Origin: Trebonia sp964581815
GTDB taxonomy: Bacteria > Actinomycetota > Actinomycetes > Streptosporangiales > Streptosporangiaceae
Assembly: GCA_964581815.1 (NCBI GenBank)
Contig: CAZORE010000002.1
Span: forward strand, 1-64,000
Direction: 5' to 3'
DNA: 64,000 nt
Part shown: one piece after another, positions 1-8,575 of the stretch
Layout of the letters: the number at the start of each line of letters is the position of its first letter
Position numbering within the stretch: the first letter of the stretch is position 1
Made by a program: the position numbers and the translations under genes
Notes under the pieces: model-generated
What the model saw: only the letters and a program-made list of their open reading frames with translations
What the model was told of the DNA's origin: nothing
Database searches by the model: none

Positions 1-652
1 GCGGTATGTCGGTCTCCTCGGCCGCGATCCGGCCGAGCTCGAGCCCCGCCCACGGGGTGAGCTGGGCCGGCTTCAGTATCACCGCGTTGCCCGCGAGCAG
101 CGCGGGAACGCTCTCGGTGACGTTCAGGTAGAGCGGCGCGTTCCACGGGGTGATGGCGGCGACCACGCCAACCGGGATGTACTGCAGTTTCTGCCGGAAG
201 GTCCGGCCAAGCCCGGAATGCGTTCCCGCGTCGCGCAGGAACGCGAAGCGGCGCGCCTGATCCGGCCAGAAGCCGGCCTCCTCGATGGGGAAGGCGAGCT
301 GGATGCCGTAGGTCATCGCGATCGGCGTGCCGATCTCGGTGACCAGGATGCGCCGCAGCCGCTCCTGCGCGCGAACCAGCCCGTCGCGCAGCTGGGTGAC
401 GCAGCGCGCGCGGAACTCCACGTCATCCCGCCAGCGCCCGGCGTTGGCGTCGAACGCGCGGCGCGCGGCCGCGACCGCCCGGTCGAAGTCGGCCGGCCGC
501 CCGTCCGCGGCGAACCCGGCCACCTCCTCGGTGGCCGGGTTGATCACGTCGAACGTCACCCCGCCGGCGGCGCCGGTCAGGTCGCCGTCGATGAGCATCC
601 GCTGCTCGCCGGCCAGCACGCCGGTTCCGCCATCGGCCGCGGTAGTAGTCAC
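1..652 (-). CDS. Aldehyde dehydrogenase, N-terminal part (runs off the window)
   Basis: NAD(P)-dependent aldehyde dehydrogenase family enzyme oxidising an aldehyde to a carboxylate or acyl product. Only the first 217 residues are in the window. The NAD-binding domain is clear: TPWNAP with the catalytic-site Asn near residue 171, and the LKPA segment with the cofactor-binding Lys near 194. The catalytic Cys and Glu lie outside. I start at the GTG at 652 because AAGGAG stands about 8 bases before it. It is the last visible gene of a leftward operon (acyl-CoA dehydrogenase, SDR, DapB-like, mycofactocin-type SDR). Oxidising an aldehyde made by the upstream dehydrogenase is a reasonable role, but the substrate is unknown. 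Confidence 0.93.
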   Translation of the reverse strand, partial: MTTTAADGGTGVLAGEQRMLIDGDLTGAAGGVTFDVINPATEEVAGFAADGRPADFDRAVAAARRAFDANAGRWRDDVEFRARCVTQLRDGLVRAQERLRRILVTEIGTPIAMTYGIQLAFPIEEAGFWPDQARRFAFLRDAGTHSGLGRTFRQKLQYIPVGVVAAITPWNAPLYLNVTESVPALLAGNAVILKPAQLTPWAGLELGRIAAEETDIP

Positions 653-700
653 TAATGCACTCCTTCGGGCTGGGATGAGGACGAGGCAGCGGAGCGTCTG

Positions 701-1546
701 CTACTCCAGGAGCTTCAGGTGGGCGCCGGCGTCCACGCTGATGAACTCCCCGGTGATGTAGCGGGCCTCGTCCGAGGCGAGGAACACGACGGCGTTGCTG
801 ATGTCCTCCGGCTCGATGTACGGCACGCCGGGCATCAGCTGCAAGGTGGCGAACGCCGGCAGGACATCCTCGCGGGTCGGGTTCTCCAGGTCGGGCCGGA
901 ACCGGGCATAAACGCCGTCGTTGTGCAGCAGGCGGGTGTTGACGTTGGTCGGGTGAATCCCGTTGACCCGGATGCCCTGCAGCGCCGCCGCGGCCGCGAC
1001 CCACTTGACGTAGTCGATGAGCTGCCGCTTGGCGTAGCTGTAGGCCAGCCCGCCCGGCTCGCCGCCGATGCCGCCCTTGATCATCGCGGCGAATGAGCCG
1101 GTGACGACGGCCGAGCCGCCCGCGCTCATCGCCGGCAGCGTGGCGTGCAGGGTGTTCATCACGCCGACCAGGTTGGTGCCGGCGACCTCGGCCCAGCCTT
1201 CCATCCCGAGGCCAGGCACGAAGCTGGCGATGCCGGCGTTGGCGCAGACGATGTCCAGCTTGCCGAACGTGTCGATGGTCGCTTTGACCGCGTCGGTGAG
1301 CGCGCTCAGGTCGCGCACGTCGCCCTGGATGCCGAGGGCCCGCCGGTCGAGCGCCTCCACCTCGGCCACGGTCTGCTTAAGGTCATCCGGGGTGGCGAGG
1401 TCGTAGGCGACCGACTTCAGGTCGTGACAGAGGTCGAAGGCCACGATGTCGGCGCCTTCCGCCGCGAGCTTGAGCGCGTGGCTGCGGCCCTGCCCGCGGC
1501 CGCCGCCGGTGATGAGGGCGACCTTGCCCTGGACTCTTCCGGTCAT
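701..1546 (-). CDS. Mycofactocin-type SDR family oxidoreductase
   Basis: 281-residue short-chain dehydrogenase. The N-terminal Rossmann motif reads GGGRGQGRSHA followed by LAAEGADIVAFD. The RGQGRSHA form and the insertion after the second strand are typical of SDRs that keep their nicotinamide tightly bound and pass electrons to mycofactocin. The catalytic Tyr-x-x-x-Lys is seen as YSYAK, and NAG is present. Family members oxidise alcohols, including terpene and steroid alcohols. No mycofactocin biosynthesis gene (mftA-F) lies in this window, so the cofactor would be made elsewhere. It sits between a DapB-like reductase and an aldehyde dehydrogenase, which fits an alcohol-to-aldehyde-to-acid sequence. 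Confidence 0.9.
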   Translation of the reverse strand: MTGRVQGKVALITGGGRGQGRSHALKLAAEGADIVAFDLCHDLKSVAYDLATPDDLKQTVAEVEALDRRALGIQGDVRDLSALTDAVKATIDTFGKLDIVCANAGIASFVPGLGMEGWAEVAGTNLVGVMNTLHATLPAMSAGGSAVVTGSFAAMIKGGIGGEPGGLAYSYAKRQLIDYVKWVAAAAALQGIRVNGIHPTNVNTRLLHNDGVYARFRPDLENPTREDVLPAFATLQLMPGVPYIEPEDISNAVVFLASDEARYITGEFISVDAGAHLKLLE

Positions 1547-1618
1547 GTCTGTCTCTCGATTCTTAGGTCGTGCGAACAGTGAGGGCCATGCTCTGGCCGG
1601 TCAGCGCGGTAGGCCCGC

Positions 1619-2659
1619 TCAGCCGTGGCCAAGCGCCGGGATGATCTGCGGCAGGTCGACCGTGGTGCGGATGCCCGGCGCGGCGGCGCACACGTAGGGG
1701 ATCGCGTTCACCGGGCGGTTCGCCGTGTAGCCAGGGGTCATCTCGCCCATCCGACCCTCGGGGATCGCGAAGCGGATGTCGACGTCGACCGGGGCGTCGC
1801 CGTCGACGTGGACCTTCCAGCCGTCCCAGCCGGGCACCGTCCAGGCCGGCTCCAGGTGCTCCGTGCAGTACCAGGTCGCCGTGAAGGTGACCAGGGGCCG
1901 TCCGGCGTGGGTCCCGGTGACGATGGTCCGCTGGCCGGCCACCGTGCCCGCCTCCAGGGTGCCGGCCGCGATGGTGAGCTTCTCCGGCGTGACCGCCACC
2001 TCCCCGGTCGCGGTGACCGAGTCGAGCGGCAGCCCGACCGCCTCGGCGACCAGGCGCATCGACGGGCCGAACGAGTAGGCGCCGAAGGAGAACCGCTCCG
2101 GCGGGAATTCCCCCACCGGGTGGCCGAAGCCCATCAGGTCGAACAGCATCTCCGGCGAGTTCCGGCTGGCCAGGTCGGCGTACTCGTTGATCGCCACGTG
2201 GTCGAGCCGGCGCTGGATCGACGCCAGGACCAGCGGGACGGCCTCGCTGATGAAGCCCGGGCTCGAGCCGGTGGCGTGGATGGAGGTGCCGCCCTCGGCG
2301 CACGCCCGCTCGACGCGTTCCCTCATCGCGGGCGGCATGCTGGCGGGGTGGTGGAACTCTCCCCGCGTGGTCACGATGTTCGTGCCGCCGGCCAGGATGG
2401 CGCACACCTGGTCGAGGTCGCAAACGGCAGGCATGTACAGCACGCAGTCCGCGCCGAGCGCGAGGATCTCCCCGACGTCACTGGTGGCGGTGACCCCGGT
2501 CGGCGGCAGGCCGCACAGGTCGCCGGCGTCCCGGCCGGCCTTGGCGGGCGAGGTGACGTACACCCCCGCCAAGGTGAGCGCGGGGTGCTCGATGACCTGG
2601 CGGAGCGAGCGGCTGCCGATGTTGCCGGTCGCCCATTGCACGACGCGAAGTCCGGTCAT
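1619..2659 (-). CDS. DapB-like NAD(P)-binding oxidoreductase
   Basis: 346-residue protein with an N-terminal Rossmann fold (VVQWATGNIGSRSLRQVIEH) like dihydrodipicolinate reductase. Its length and the middle and C-terminal sequence match the actinobacterial family related to 2,4-diaminopentanoate dehydrogenase. Members are common in lipid and steroid catabolic loci and mostly have no proven substrate. It lies between two SDR genes in one leftward operon. The biosynthetic DapB itself is shorter and its sequence is different, so a lysine-pathway role is unlikely. I am sure of the fold and unsure of the reaction. Confidence 0.88.
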   Translation of the reverse strand: MTGLRVVQWATGNIGSRSLRQVIEHPALTLAGVYVTSPAKAGRDAGDLCGLPPTGVTATSDVGEILALGADCVLYMPAVCDLDQVCAILAGGTNIVTTRGEFHHPASMPPAMRERVERACAEGGTSIHATGSSPGFISEAVPLVLASIQRRLDHVAINEYADLASRNSPEMLFDLMGFGHPVGEFPPERFSFGAYSFGPSMRLVAEAVGLPLDSVTATGEVAVTPEKLTIAAGTLEAGTVAGQRTIVTGTHAGRPLVTFTATWYCTEHLEPAWTVPGWDGWKVHVDGDAPVDVDIRFAIPEGRMGEMTPGYTANRPVNAIPYVCAAAPGIRTTVDLPQIIPALGHG

Positions 2660-2696
2660 GGCCTGAGATTCCTTTCGAGGGGTTAGCCAAAACAGT

Positions 2697-3458
2697 TCAG
2701 TACAGGCCGCCGTCGACCCGGATCAGCGAGCCGGTGGTGAAGCTCGAGGCGGCCGACGCCAGGTACAGCGCGGTGGTCACGACTTCCGCGGGATCGCCCG
2801 CGCGGCCGGCCGCGTTGCGCCAGGTCCGCTTGCTCTCCTCCGGCCAGTGCTTGGCGATGTCGGTGAGGAAGGGCCCGGCCGAGATGGTGTTCACCCGCAC
2901 CTTGGGCGCGAACTCGCGGGCGAAGACCGTGGTGAGCGCGTTGAGCGCCGCCTTCGCGCCTGCGTAAGGCCCGTACCGGGGGGCCGGGAACAGGGCGCCG
3001 CTTGACGAGATGTTGATGATCGAGCCGCCGTCTCCTTCGTACATCCGCTGCCCGATCAGCGCGCTCAGCCGGAAGGGTCCCTTGAAGTTGACCCCGATCA
3101 CCTTGTCGAACAGTTCCTCTGACGTCTGCTCCGACGACGGCGCCAGCGGAGACATGCCCGCGTTGTTGACCAGGACGTCGACCTGGCCGAAGTGCTCGTA
3201 GGCGCGCTCCGCGAGCTCGTCGCATTCGCCCCAGTGACCCACGTGGCAGGCGACCGGCAGCGCCCGCCGCCCGTTCGCCTCCACCTCCTTGGCCAGCGCC
3301 TCGCAGTTGTCCAGCTTGCGGCTGGCGATGACCACGTCGGCGCCCGCGGCGGCGAAGGCGAGCACCATCTCCCGGCCAAGGCCGCGGCTGCCGCCGGTGA
3401 CCAGGGCGACCTTTCCGGCCAGGTCGAAGAGCGCCGCGGGGTCAGCGGCGGAGGTCAC
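2697..3458 (-). CDS. SDR family oxidoreductase
   Basis: 253-residue classical short-chain dehydrogenase/reductase. It has the cofactor motif TGGSRGLG, NNAG, a Ser near the INISSS segment, and the catalytic YAGAK. It ends in VDGGLY, the usual C-terminus of FabG-like SDRs. Its start overlaps the stop of the upstream acyl-CoA dehydrogenase gene by 4 bases (ATGA), which indicates translational coupling. A 3-hydroxyacyl-CoA or alcohol dehydrogenase step next to the dehydrogenase is plausible. Substrate unknown. Confidence 0.92.
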   Translation of the reverse strand: MTSAADPAALFDLAGKVALVTGGSRGLGREMVLAFAAAGADVVIASRKLDNCEALAKEVEANGRRALPVACHVGHWGECDELAERAYEHFGQVDVLVNNAGMSPLAPSSEQTSEELFDKVIGVNFKGPFRLSALIGQRMYEGDGGSIINISSSGALFPAPRYGPYAGAKAALNALTTVFAREFAPKVRVNTISAGPFLTDIAKHWPEESKRTWRNAAGRAGDPAEVVTTALYLASAASSFTTGSLIRVDGGLY

Positions 3459-4756
3459 AGCCCGTGCTCCTCAAGGAGCGCCGCGTACCTCATCCGAGCC
3501 GCGGCCCGCCGGGTGGGGATGTGCTCGGTCGGGAAGAGCCCGGGGGCCGGCGAGTAGCCGCGCAGCATGCCCTTGGCGACGGCCGCCTTGTGCACCTCGG
3601 TCGGCCCGTCGGCCAGCGCCAGCTGCGGCGCATAGGCCCACCAGGGGCCGAGCGGCGTCTCCTGGGTGGTGCCGAGCGACCCGTGCAGCTGCACCGCCCG
3701 CTGCAGGACGTCGTGCAGCACCGCGGCCAGCGCCACCTTGCACATCGCGATGTGGGTGCGGGCGGCCCCGTGCGGCTGGTTGTCGATGATCCACGCCGTC
3801 TGCAGCACCAGCAGCCGGAACTGCTGCAGCTGGATGGCCGAGTCGGCGATGAAGCCCTGGACGAACTGGTGCTCGGCCAGCAGCTTGCCCTGGGTCCGGC
3901 GCGACAGCGCGCGCTCGCACATCATGTCGAAGGCCCGCTGGCACTTGCCAACCACCCGCATGGCGTGGTGCACCCGGCCGCCGCCCAGCCGGGACTGGGC
4001 AACCTTGAACCCCTCGCCCGGCGCGCCCAGCATGGCGTCGAGCGGCACCCGGACCTTGTTGTAGCGGAGGTAGCCCTCGGTGCCCTCGTCCAGGTCGTCG
4101 CGCTCATTCATGGTCGCGACGTTGCGGATGATCTCGATCCCCGGTGTCTCGGCCGGCACGATCAGCATCGACATCCGCTCGTGCGGCCTCGCGTCGGGGT
4201 CGGTGACCACCATGACGATGAAGAACGAGGCGTAGCGCGCGTGGGAGGAGAACCACTTCTCGCCCTCGATCACCCACTCGTCACCGTCCCGTATGGCCTT
4301 GCACACGAACTCCTTGGGGTCGGAGCCCCCCTGCGGCTCGGTCATCGAGAAGGTGGACACGATATTGCCCTCGAGCAGCGGCTGGAGGTAGCGGGCCTTC
4401 TGCTCCTGCGTGCCGTACAGCGCGAGGATCTCGGCGTTGCCGGTGTCCGGCGCGGCGGTGCCGAAGACCGTCGGCGCCCAGCCCGAGCGGCCGAGGATCT
4501 CGTTCATCAGCGCCAGCTTGAGCTGCCCGAATCCCTGGCCGCCGAGCTCCGGGCCGAGGTGGCAGGCCCACAGGCCCTGCTCCTTCACCTTCTCCCGCAG
4601 CGGGGCCAGGATCGCCCGCGACGCCTTGTGGTTTACGTCATAGGGGTCGCCCGGGCGCGGGAAGAGCAGGTCAAGCGGCTCGCACTCGTCGCGCACGAAC
4701 GCGGCCATCCAGTCCAGCTTCTCCTGGAACTCGGGTTCGGTGCCGAAATCCCACAT
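3455..4756 (-). CDS. Acyl-CoA dehydrogenase, ACAD10/11-like
   Basis: 433-residue FAD-dependent acyl-CoA dehydrogenase. It shows the APDTGN segment and the YGT-x-E-Q-K loop, then FSMTEPQGGSD (FAD/substrate loop) and EGEKWFSSHA. The C-terminal helical domain contains HGSLGTTQETPL. The APDTGN signature and the length recall the dehydrogenase half of eukaryotic ACAD10/ACAD11 and of bacterial LvaC. Those enzymes act with an APH-type kinase on 4-hydroxyacyl-CoAs. An APH-type kinase gene starts divergently 130 bp away, which supports the comparison. First gene of a leftward operon of at least five genes. The generic alternative is an ordinary FadE. Confidence 0.92.
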   Translation of the reverse strand: MWDFGTEPEFQEKLDWMAAFVRDECEPLDLLFPRPGDPYDVNHKASRAILAPLREKVKEQGLWACHLGPELGGQGFGQLKLALMNEILGRSGWAPTVFGTAAPDTGNAEILALYGTQEQKARYLQPLLEGNIVSTFSMTEPQGGSDPKEFVCKAIRDGDEWVIEGEKWFSSHARYASFFIVMVVTDPDARPHERMSMLIVPAETPGIEIIRNVATMNERDDLDEGTEGYLRYNKVRVPLDAMLGAPGEGFKVAQSRLGGGRVHHAMRVVGKCQRAFDMMCERALSRRTQGKLLAEHQFVQGFIADSAIQLQQFRLLVLQTAWIIDNQPHGAARTHIAMCKVALAAVLHDVLQRAVQLHGSLGTTQETPLGPWWAYAPQLALADGPTEVHKAAVAKGMLRGYSPAPGLFPTEHIPTRRAAARMRYAALLEEHGL

Positions 4757-4830
4757 GTACCGCTCCTGCCGTGTCGCCCCCGGCCTGGCGGGATCCGCGG
4801 TGGCCGGGTATCGTCGGTCCTCAGACGAGA

Positions 4831-4864
4831 ATCGTATTACTAAATACTAGAAGATAGTTGATTC
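4831..4864. promoter_or_regulatory. AT-rich divergent promoter segment with ATTACTAA motif
   Basis: An AT-rich island in otherwise GC-rich DNA, between the divergent acyl-CoA dehydrogenase and phosphotransferase genes. ATTACTAA at 4836-4843 recurs in variant form before the crotonase, thiolase and second acyl-CoA ligase genes. It probably holds the -10 regions and an operator. No start site is proven. Confidence 0.45.
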
Positions 4865-4886
4865 GAGGATCTAGGGGGAGGACGTG

Positions 4887-5921
4887 ATGGCCGCCAGCCA
4901 GGCCGACGAGACGCTGCTGGCTCAGCTGCGGGACCGGGTCGGGCAGCGGGTGACCGGCTGGCGCCCCGGGGCGCGGGTCAGCGGTCTGACTCCCCTGACC
5001 GGCGGTGCCTCCAGCCTGACCTTCCTGGTGGAGCTGGCTGGCGTGGCCGCGGGGGAGAGCCCGGTGGTGCTCAAGGTCGCGCCGCCCGGGCTCGCGCCGC
5101 TGCGCAACCGCGACGTGCTGCGCCAGGCGCGGCTGCAGCGGGCGGTCCAGGGGACCCGGCGCCCGCTGGCACCGGACGTGCTCTTCACCGACCCGGGCGA
5201 CCCGCCCGACGTCCCGCCGTTCCTGGCGATGAACCTGGTCGCGGGTGAGTGCGTGGAGCCGGTGCTGAGCGAAGCGGCCTACCGGCCCGCGCCCGGGGTG
5301 GTGCGGGCCCGGTTCTTCGACGCCGTGCGGGTGCTCGCGCAGTTGCACGGGATCGTCCCGGCCGAGGTGGGGCTGGCCGACGAGCCGGCCGTCGGCCTCG
5401 CCGACGAGGTCGACCGCTGGACCCGCGCGTTCGCGACCCTGCCGCCGGAGATGGCGGGCGACTACGAGCGGGCCGCGAAGGCGCTGCGGGCGACCATGCC
5501 CGCGCCACTGCCGCCCGCGGTCACCCACGGCGACTTCCGGCTCGGGAACACCCTGTGCGAGGGCGACCGGGTCAACGCGGTCATCGACTGGGAGATCTGG
5601 TCGGTAGGCGACCCGCGCGTCGACCTGTCCTGGCTTACCTACTTCACCGACGGTGCCGGGCACCCCGCCGTCGCGCCGGGGACGGGCGCGGGCACCCCGG
5701 CGGGCCGCGAGGTCGTCCGGGCCTACGAGGACGCGACCGGCCGGCCCGTGCCCGACCTCGGCTGGTTCGACGCGCTCACCCGCTACAAGGAGGCCGCCAC
5801 CACCGGCCTGCTGCTCAAGCGCGCGGTGAAGCTCGGCCGGCCGGTGAAGGGACCGATGGCGCGGATGCAGCCGGAGCTGCCCCGGCTGGTGCAGGAGGCC
5901 ATCCGCATGGTGAGCGGCTGA
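4887..5921 (+). CDS. APH-family phosphotransferase
   Basis: 344-residue aminoglycoside-phosphotransferase-fold kinase. It has the catalytic loop HGDFRLGN and the metal-binding IDWE, followed by VGDPRVDLSWL. The family includes choline and aminoglycoside kinases, and also the LvaA and ACAD10/11 kinases that phosphorylate 4-hydroxyacyl-CoAs. The divergent ACAD10/11-like dehydrogenase makes the acyl-CoA role more likely than antibiotic resistance. I prefer the ATG at 4887 over the GTG at 4884 because GGGGGAG then lies 6 bases upstream. Confidence 0.9.
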   Translation: MAASQADETLLAQLRDRVGQRVTGWRPGARVSGLTPLTGGASSLTFLVELAGVAAGESPVVLKVAPPGLAPLRNRDVLRQARLQRAVQGTRRPLAPDVLFTDPGDPPDVPPFLAMNLVAGECVEPVLSEAAYRPAPGVVRARFFDAVRVLAQLHGIVPAEVGLADEPAVGLADEVDRWTRAFATLPPEMAGDYERAAKALRATMPAPLPPAVTHGDFRLGNTLCEGDRVNAVIDWEIWSVGDPRVDLSWLTYFTDGAGHPAVAPGTGAGTPAGREVVRAYEDATGRPVPDLGWFDALTRYKEAATTGLLLKRAVKLGRPVKGPMARMQPELPRLVQEAIRMVSG

Positions 5922-5995
5922 CCGTCACCGCGGGCGAAGGCACGCATTGTCCAGAACGAGGGCGGCCGAACCAGGCACGCAAAGGAGAGACCCGG

Positions 5996-6802
5996 GTGCA
6001 TCCGAGAGTTAGCGTCAGCGGGCTCTGCTTTCCCGGGCTCGCGGCCCCCGACGCGATCGAGGCCGTGGCCGGCCTCGGCGCCGCCCGAACCTCGGTCACG
6101 GGGACCAAGGCCCGCGCGGCCGGGGCCGGCCCCGTCGTCGCGGCCTGCCGCCGTCACGGGGTCAAGATCGCGGCGACGACCGGGGCACTCGCCTTCGACC
6201 TCTCCTCGTCGTCGGTGGCGGCGGCATCGCGGCAGCGCGCGGAACAGGACATCGACCTGGCCGCGGCGGTCGGCGCGGCGGTGATGTACGGGCTTACGGG
6301 CCCGCGCACCGCCGACCGCTGGGACGCCTGCGCGGACTCCTACGTGAACGCGGCCGGCGACATCGCCGGCTACGCGGCCGGCCGCGGGGTGACCCTCGCC
6401 ATCGAGCCGACCAGCTGGCTGTACGCCGACCTGACGTTCATCCACGCGTTCCACGACGCGCTGCTCGTCGCCCCCCGGGCCGGGATGGGGATCTGCCTGG
6501 ACGCGTTCCACGTCTGGACCGAGGCCAGGCTGCGCGAGGAGATCGGCGAGCACGTCAGCCTGATCGCCCACGTGCAGTTCAGCGACATGACCCGGGGCGC
6601 GCGGTCACTGCCGTGCCGGGCCGTCCCCGGCGCGGGGGACGTGCCGCTCGCGGCGGTCGTCCGGTGGCTGCTCGACGCCGGCTACCCGGGCGTCTTCGAC
6701 TGCGAGCTCAACGGGCCCGCGATCGACGCCATCGGCCACCACGCGGCCGCCGCCCAGGCCGCGAACTGGCTGGACAAGCTGCTGTCGGAAGCGGGGGCAT
6801 GA
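5996..6802 (+). CDS. Sugar phosphate isomerase/epimerase-like TIM-barrel protein
   Basis: 268-residue protein of the xylose-isomerase-like TIM-barrel family. Expected strand-end residues are visible: an AIEPTS segment, then CLDAFHVW, HVQFSDM, and the C-terminal FDCELNG. These supply the usual metal ligands Glu, Asp/His, His and Glu. I start at the GTG at 5996, which has AAAGGAGAG about 8 bases upstream. The open frame extends further up inside the kinase gene only as a shadow. It follows the phosphotransferase gene by 74 bp and may be co-transcribed. The substrate (keto sugar, inosose or other) cannot be told. Confidence 0.85.
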   Translation: MHPRVSVSGLCFPGLAAPDAIEAVAGLGAARTSVTGTKARAAGAGPVVAACRRHGVKIAATTGALAFDLSSSSVAAASRQRAEQDIDLAAAVGAAVMYGLTGPRTADRWDACADSYVNAAGDIAGYAAGRGVTLAIEPTSWLYADLTFIHAFHDALLVAPRAGMGICLDAFHVWTEARLREEIGEHVSLIAHVQFSDMTRGARSLPCRAVPGAGDVPLAAVVRWLLDAGYPGVFDCELNGPAIDAIGHHAAAAQAANWLDKLLSEAGA

Positions 6803-6865
6803 CCGGGCGCCAGCCCAGTCTCCGTATAGCGGGAACCGCGCGGCGAGGCGGGATGCAGCCTAAGT

Positions 6866-6881
6866 TAGTACTTTGTAGTAC
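6866..6881. promoter_or_regulatory. Likely operator of the Phd/VapC module
   Basis: Two copies of TAGTAC separated by TTTG, 10 bp apart, 9 bases before the antitoxin start. Each copy contains the palindrome GTAC. Antitoxins of this type usually bind such repeats to repress their own operon. Function is inferred from position. Confidence 0.5.
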
Positions 6882-6890
6882 CATGTCCTC

Positions 6891-7181
6891 ATGGATTCGG
6901 TAACGGTCAGCGAACTGAACCGGCAGACCGCAAAGGTGCTCGACCGGATCAAAGCTGGCGAATCACTTGAGATCAGCGAGTACGGCCGACCCGTCGCTCG
7001 CCTGCTCCCAGCTGTGCCAACGACGGGAGCACCCTTGCTCGACCGCCTCATAGCGCAGGGCAGGGCGATCCCGGCGGTCAACGACGGGCCGATCCCACCC
7101 ACGCCGCTGCGCGAGGATCCCGAGGAGGGCGTCTCGCTCAGCGCCACTCTCGCCGAGATGCGCGACAACGAGCGGTACTGA
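6891..7181 (+). CDS. Phd/YefM-family antitoxin
   Basis: 96-residue antitoxin with the Phd N-terminal DNA-binding motif: VTVSELNRQTAKVLDRIKAG, then EYGRPVARLLP. Its C-terminus is expected to wrap the toxin. The stop overlaps the toxin start by one base (TGATG), the normal arrangement of a co-translated toxin-antitoxin pair. It would neutralise the PIN-domain ribonuclease next door and repress the operon. Confidence 0.92.
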   Translation: MDSVTVSELNRQTAKVLDRIKAGESLEISEYGRPVARLLPAVPTTGAPLLDRLIAQGRAIPAVNDGPIPPTPLREDPEEGVSLSATLAEMRDNERY

Positions 7182-7570
7182 TGATCTACCTCGACACCTC
7201 GGCCGCGCTCAAGCTCGTCATGCCCGAGGCAGAGACGCCGGGGCTTGAGCGGTGGATCGCCGAGCGCGCGGGGATACCTAGGGTCTCCTCCCGGCTGCTG
7301 CGGATCGAGATGCTGCGCAGCGTGGCTAGGACCGCGCCGCAGCGGTTGAGTCGTGCCAATGTGGTCCTGTCATCCGTTGCGTTGGTCAGCATGGACGACG
7401 TCGCGCCGACCGCTGAGGTCATCGGGGATCCGATGCTCCGCAGCCTCGACGCTATCCACCTGGCAACCGCGCACGAACTGCGCACCGAACTAACCGCGTT
7501 CGTCTGCTACGACAAGCGGCTGCGCGACTCGGCCCACGCACTCGGACTTCCCGTCGAAGCACCGGCGTGA
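7181..7570 (+). CDS. VapC-like PIN-domain ribonuclease toxin
   Basis: 129-residue PIN-domain protein. The four acidic residues of the metal site are visible: D5 (YLDTS), E43 (RIEML), D90 (LDAIHLATA) and D111 (CYDKRL). VapC toxins cut tRNA or rRNA and stop translation. It follows its Phd-type antitoxin with a 1-base overlap. All catalytic residues are present, so it is probably active when unneutralised. The RNA target cannot be predicted. Confidence 0.92.
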   Translation: MIYLDTSAALKLVMPEAETPGLERWIAERAGIPRVSSRLLRIEMLRSVARTAPQRLSRANVVLSSVALVSMDDVAPTAEVIGDPMLRSLDAIHLATAHELRTELTAFVCYDKRLRDSAHALGLPVEAPA

Positions 7571-7606
7571 GCCGAGTCGCGATGCCCCGGAGCCGGCTGG
7601 GCGCCG

Positions 7607-8410
7607 CTAGATGAGCGGCAGCGGGCCCCGCCGGACGACATCGATCAGCAGCCCGGGGTCGACCGCCCGCTCGGCGGCCTGCTCCAGGCAGGCGGCGACG
7701 TCCTTCTTCATGAACGGGCCGATCCGGGTGGCGAACGCCGCCATGTCACCTTTACCCTCGGCGGCGCGGTGGCTCGCCGAGCTGCCGCCGCTCATGTGCT
7801 CGAGCGCGCCAAGCAGCTGACCGGGAGACACCCCGAGGGCCTCGCCGAGCCGGACCGCCTCCGCCGCCAGCTGCGTGTTGGCGGCGAAGAGGAAGTTGTT
7901 GACCAGCTTGACCGCCAGCGCGGTGCCGAGCTCGCCGGTCTCGATGATGGGGTCGGCGTACGGGCGTACGGCGTCGGCCGCCCGCTCCCTGGCGGCGGGG
8001 TCGCCGCCGAGCAGGACGGTCAGCCGCCCCGCGCTGATCTCGCCTGGGCCGCCGCTGACCGGCGCGTCCACCACGTGGATGGCGGGGAAGCGGTCGGCCA
8101 CCGCCCGCAGGGTCGACTCGCGGCCGGTCACGTGCGAGGCGAACACCGCGTCGTCCGGCAGGGCGGCGGCCAGCGGCGCGGCGATCTCGGTCAGCTGCTG
8201 GTCGCTGAACACGCACAGCAGCAGCACGTCGACGTCGGCGGCGGCCTCCGTCAGCTCGCTGGTGTGCCGGACGCCAAGCCCGGTCAGGGCGTCCCTGGCC
8301 TCCGCCCGGCGCGCGTACACCACCAGGTCGTGCCCGGTGGCGGCCAGCCGCTCGACCATCGGAAAGCCCATCCGCCCCGCTCCGACGAACCCGACCCGCA
8401 TAGAACCCAC
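7607..8410 (-). CDS. 3-hydroxyisobutyrate-dehydrogenase-like NAD(P) oxidoreductase
   Basis: About 267 residues of the beta-hydroxyacid dehydrogenase family. It has the N-terminal Rossmann motif GFVGAGRMGFPM, the substrate-binding DAPVSGG segment, and KLVNNFL with the catalytic Lys. It oxidises a 3-hydroxy acid or reduces the semialdehyde. It is somewhat shorter than typical members (about 290) and ends soon after the last conserved helix. AGGAGG lies 5 bases before the GTG at 8410. The ATG at 8401 is the alternative, and the longer open frame upstream lacks support. Divergent from a crotonase gene. Confidence 0.88.
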   Translation of the reverse strand: MGSMRVGFVGAGRMGFPMVERLAATGHDLVVYARRAEARDALTGLGVRHTSELTEAAADVDVLLLCVFSDQQLTEIAAPLAAALPDDAVFASHVTGRESTLRAVADRFPAIHVVDAPVSGGPGEISAGRLTVLLGGDPAARERAADAVRPYADPIIETGELGTALAVKLVNNFLFAANTQLAAEAVRLGEALGVSPGQLLGALEHMSGGSSASHRAAEGKGDMAAFATRIGPFMKKDVAACLEQAAERAVDPGLLIDVVRRGPLPLI

Positions 8411-8498
8411 CACTGCCTCCTGTCGCCCGGTGCCCGGCAGCCCCGGTGCACTGACCATCCTGCCGTCCTGGCCCGGCCGTCCGACACCGCCTGCGGCC

Positions 8499-8533
8499 AT
8501 AGTAGATTATTTAGTTATATGATTTTATTCAAG
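8499..8533. promoter_or_regulatory. AT-rich promoter region with ATTATTTA motif
   Basis: AT-rich island before the crotonase gene and behind the start of the divergent hydroxyacid dehydrogenase gene. ATTATTTA at 8506-8513 matches the motif seen before the ACAD/kinase pair, the thiolase and the leftward ligase. Confidence 0.42.
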
Positions 8534-8575
8534 CAAGTTCACCGTGCCGCAGGCACGTAGACGGCTGGAGGTCTC

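Noticed and set aside
3464..4843. 459-codon open frame on the plus strand
   Set aside because: Antisense shadow of the acyl-CoA dehydrogenase at 3455-4756.
4887..5921. Aminoglycoside resistance kinase
   Set aside because: The fold fits, but the neighbouring ACAD10/11-like dehydrogenase and lipid context favour an acyl-CoA or other metabolic substrate.
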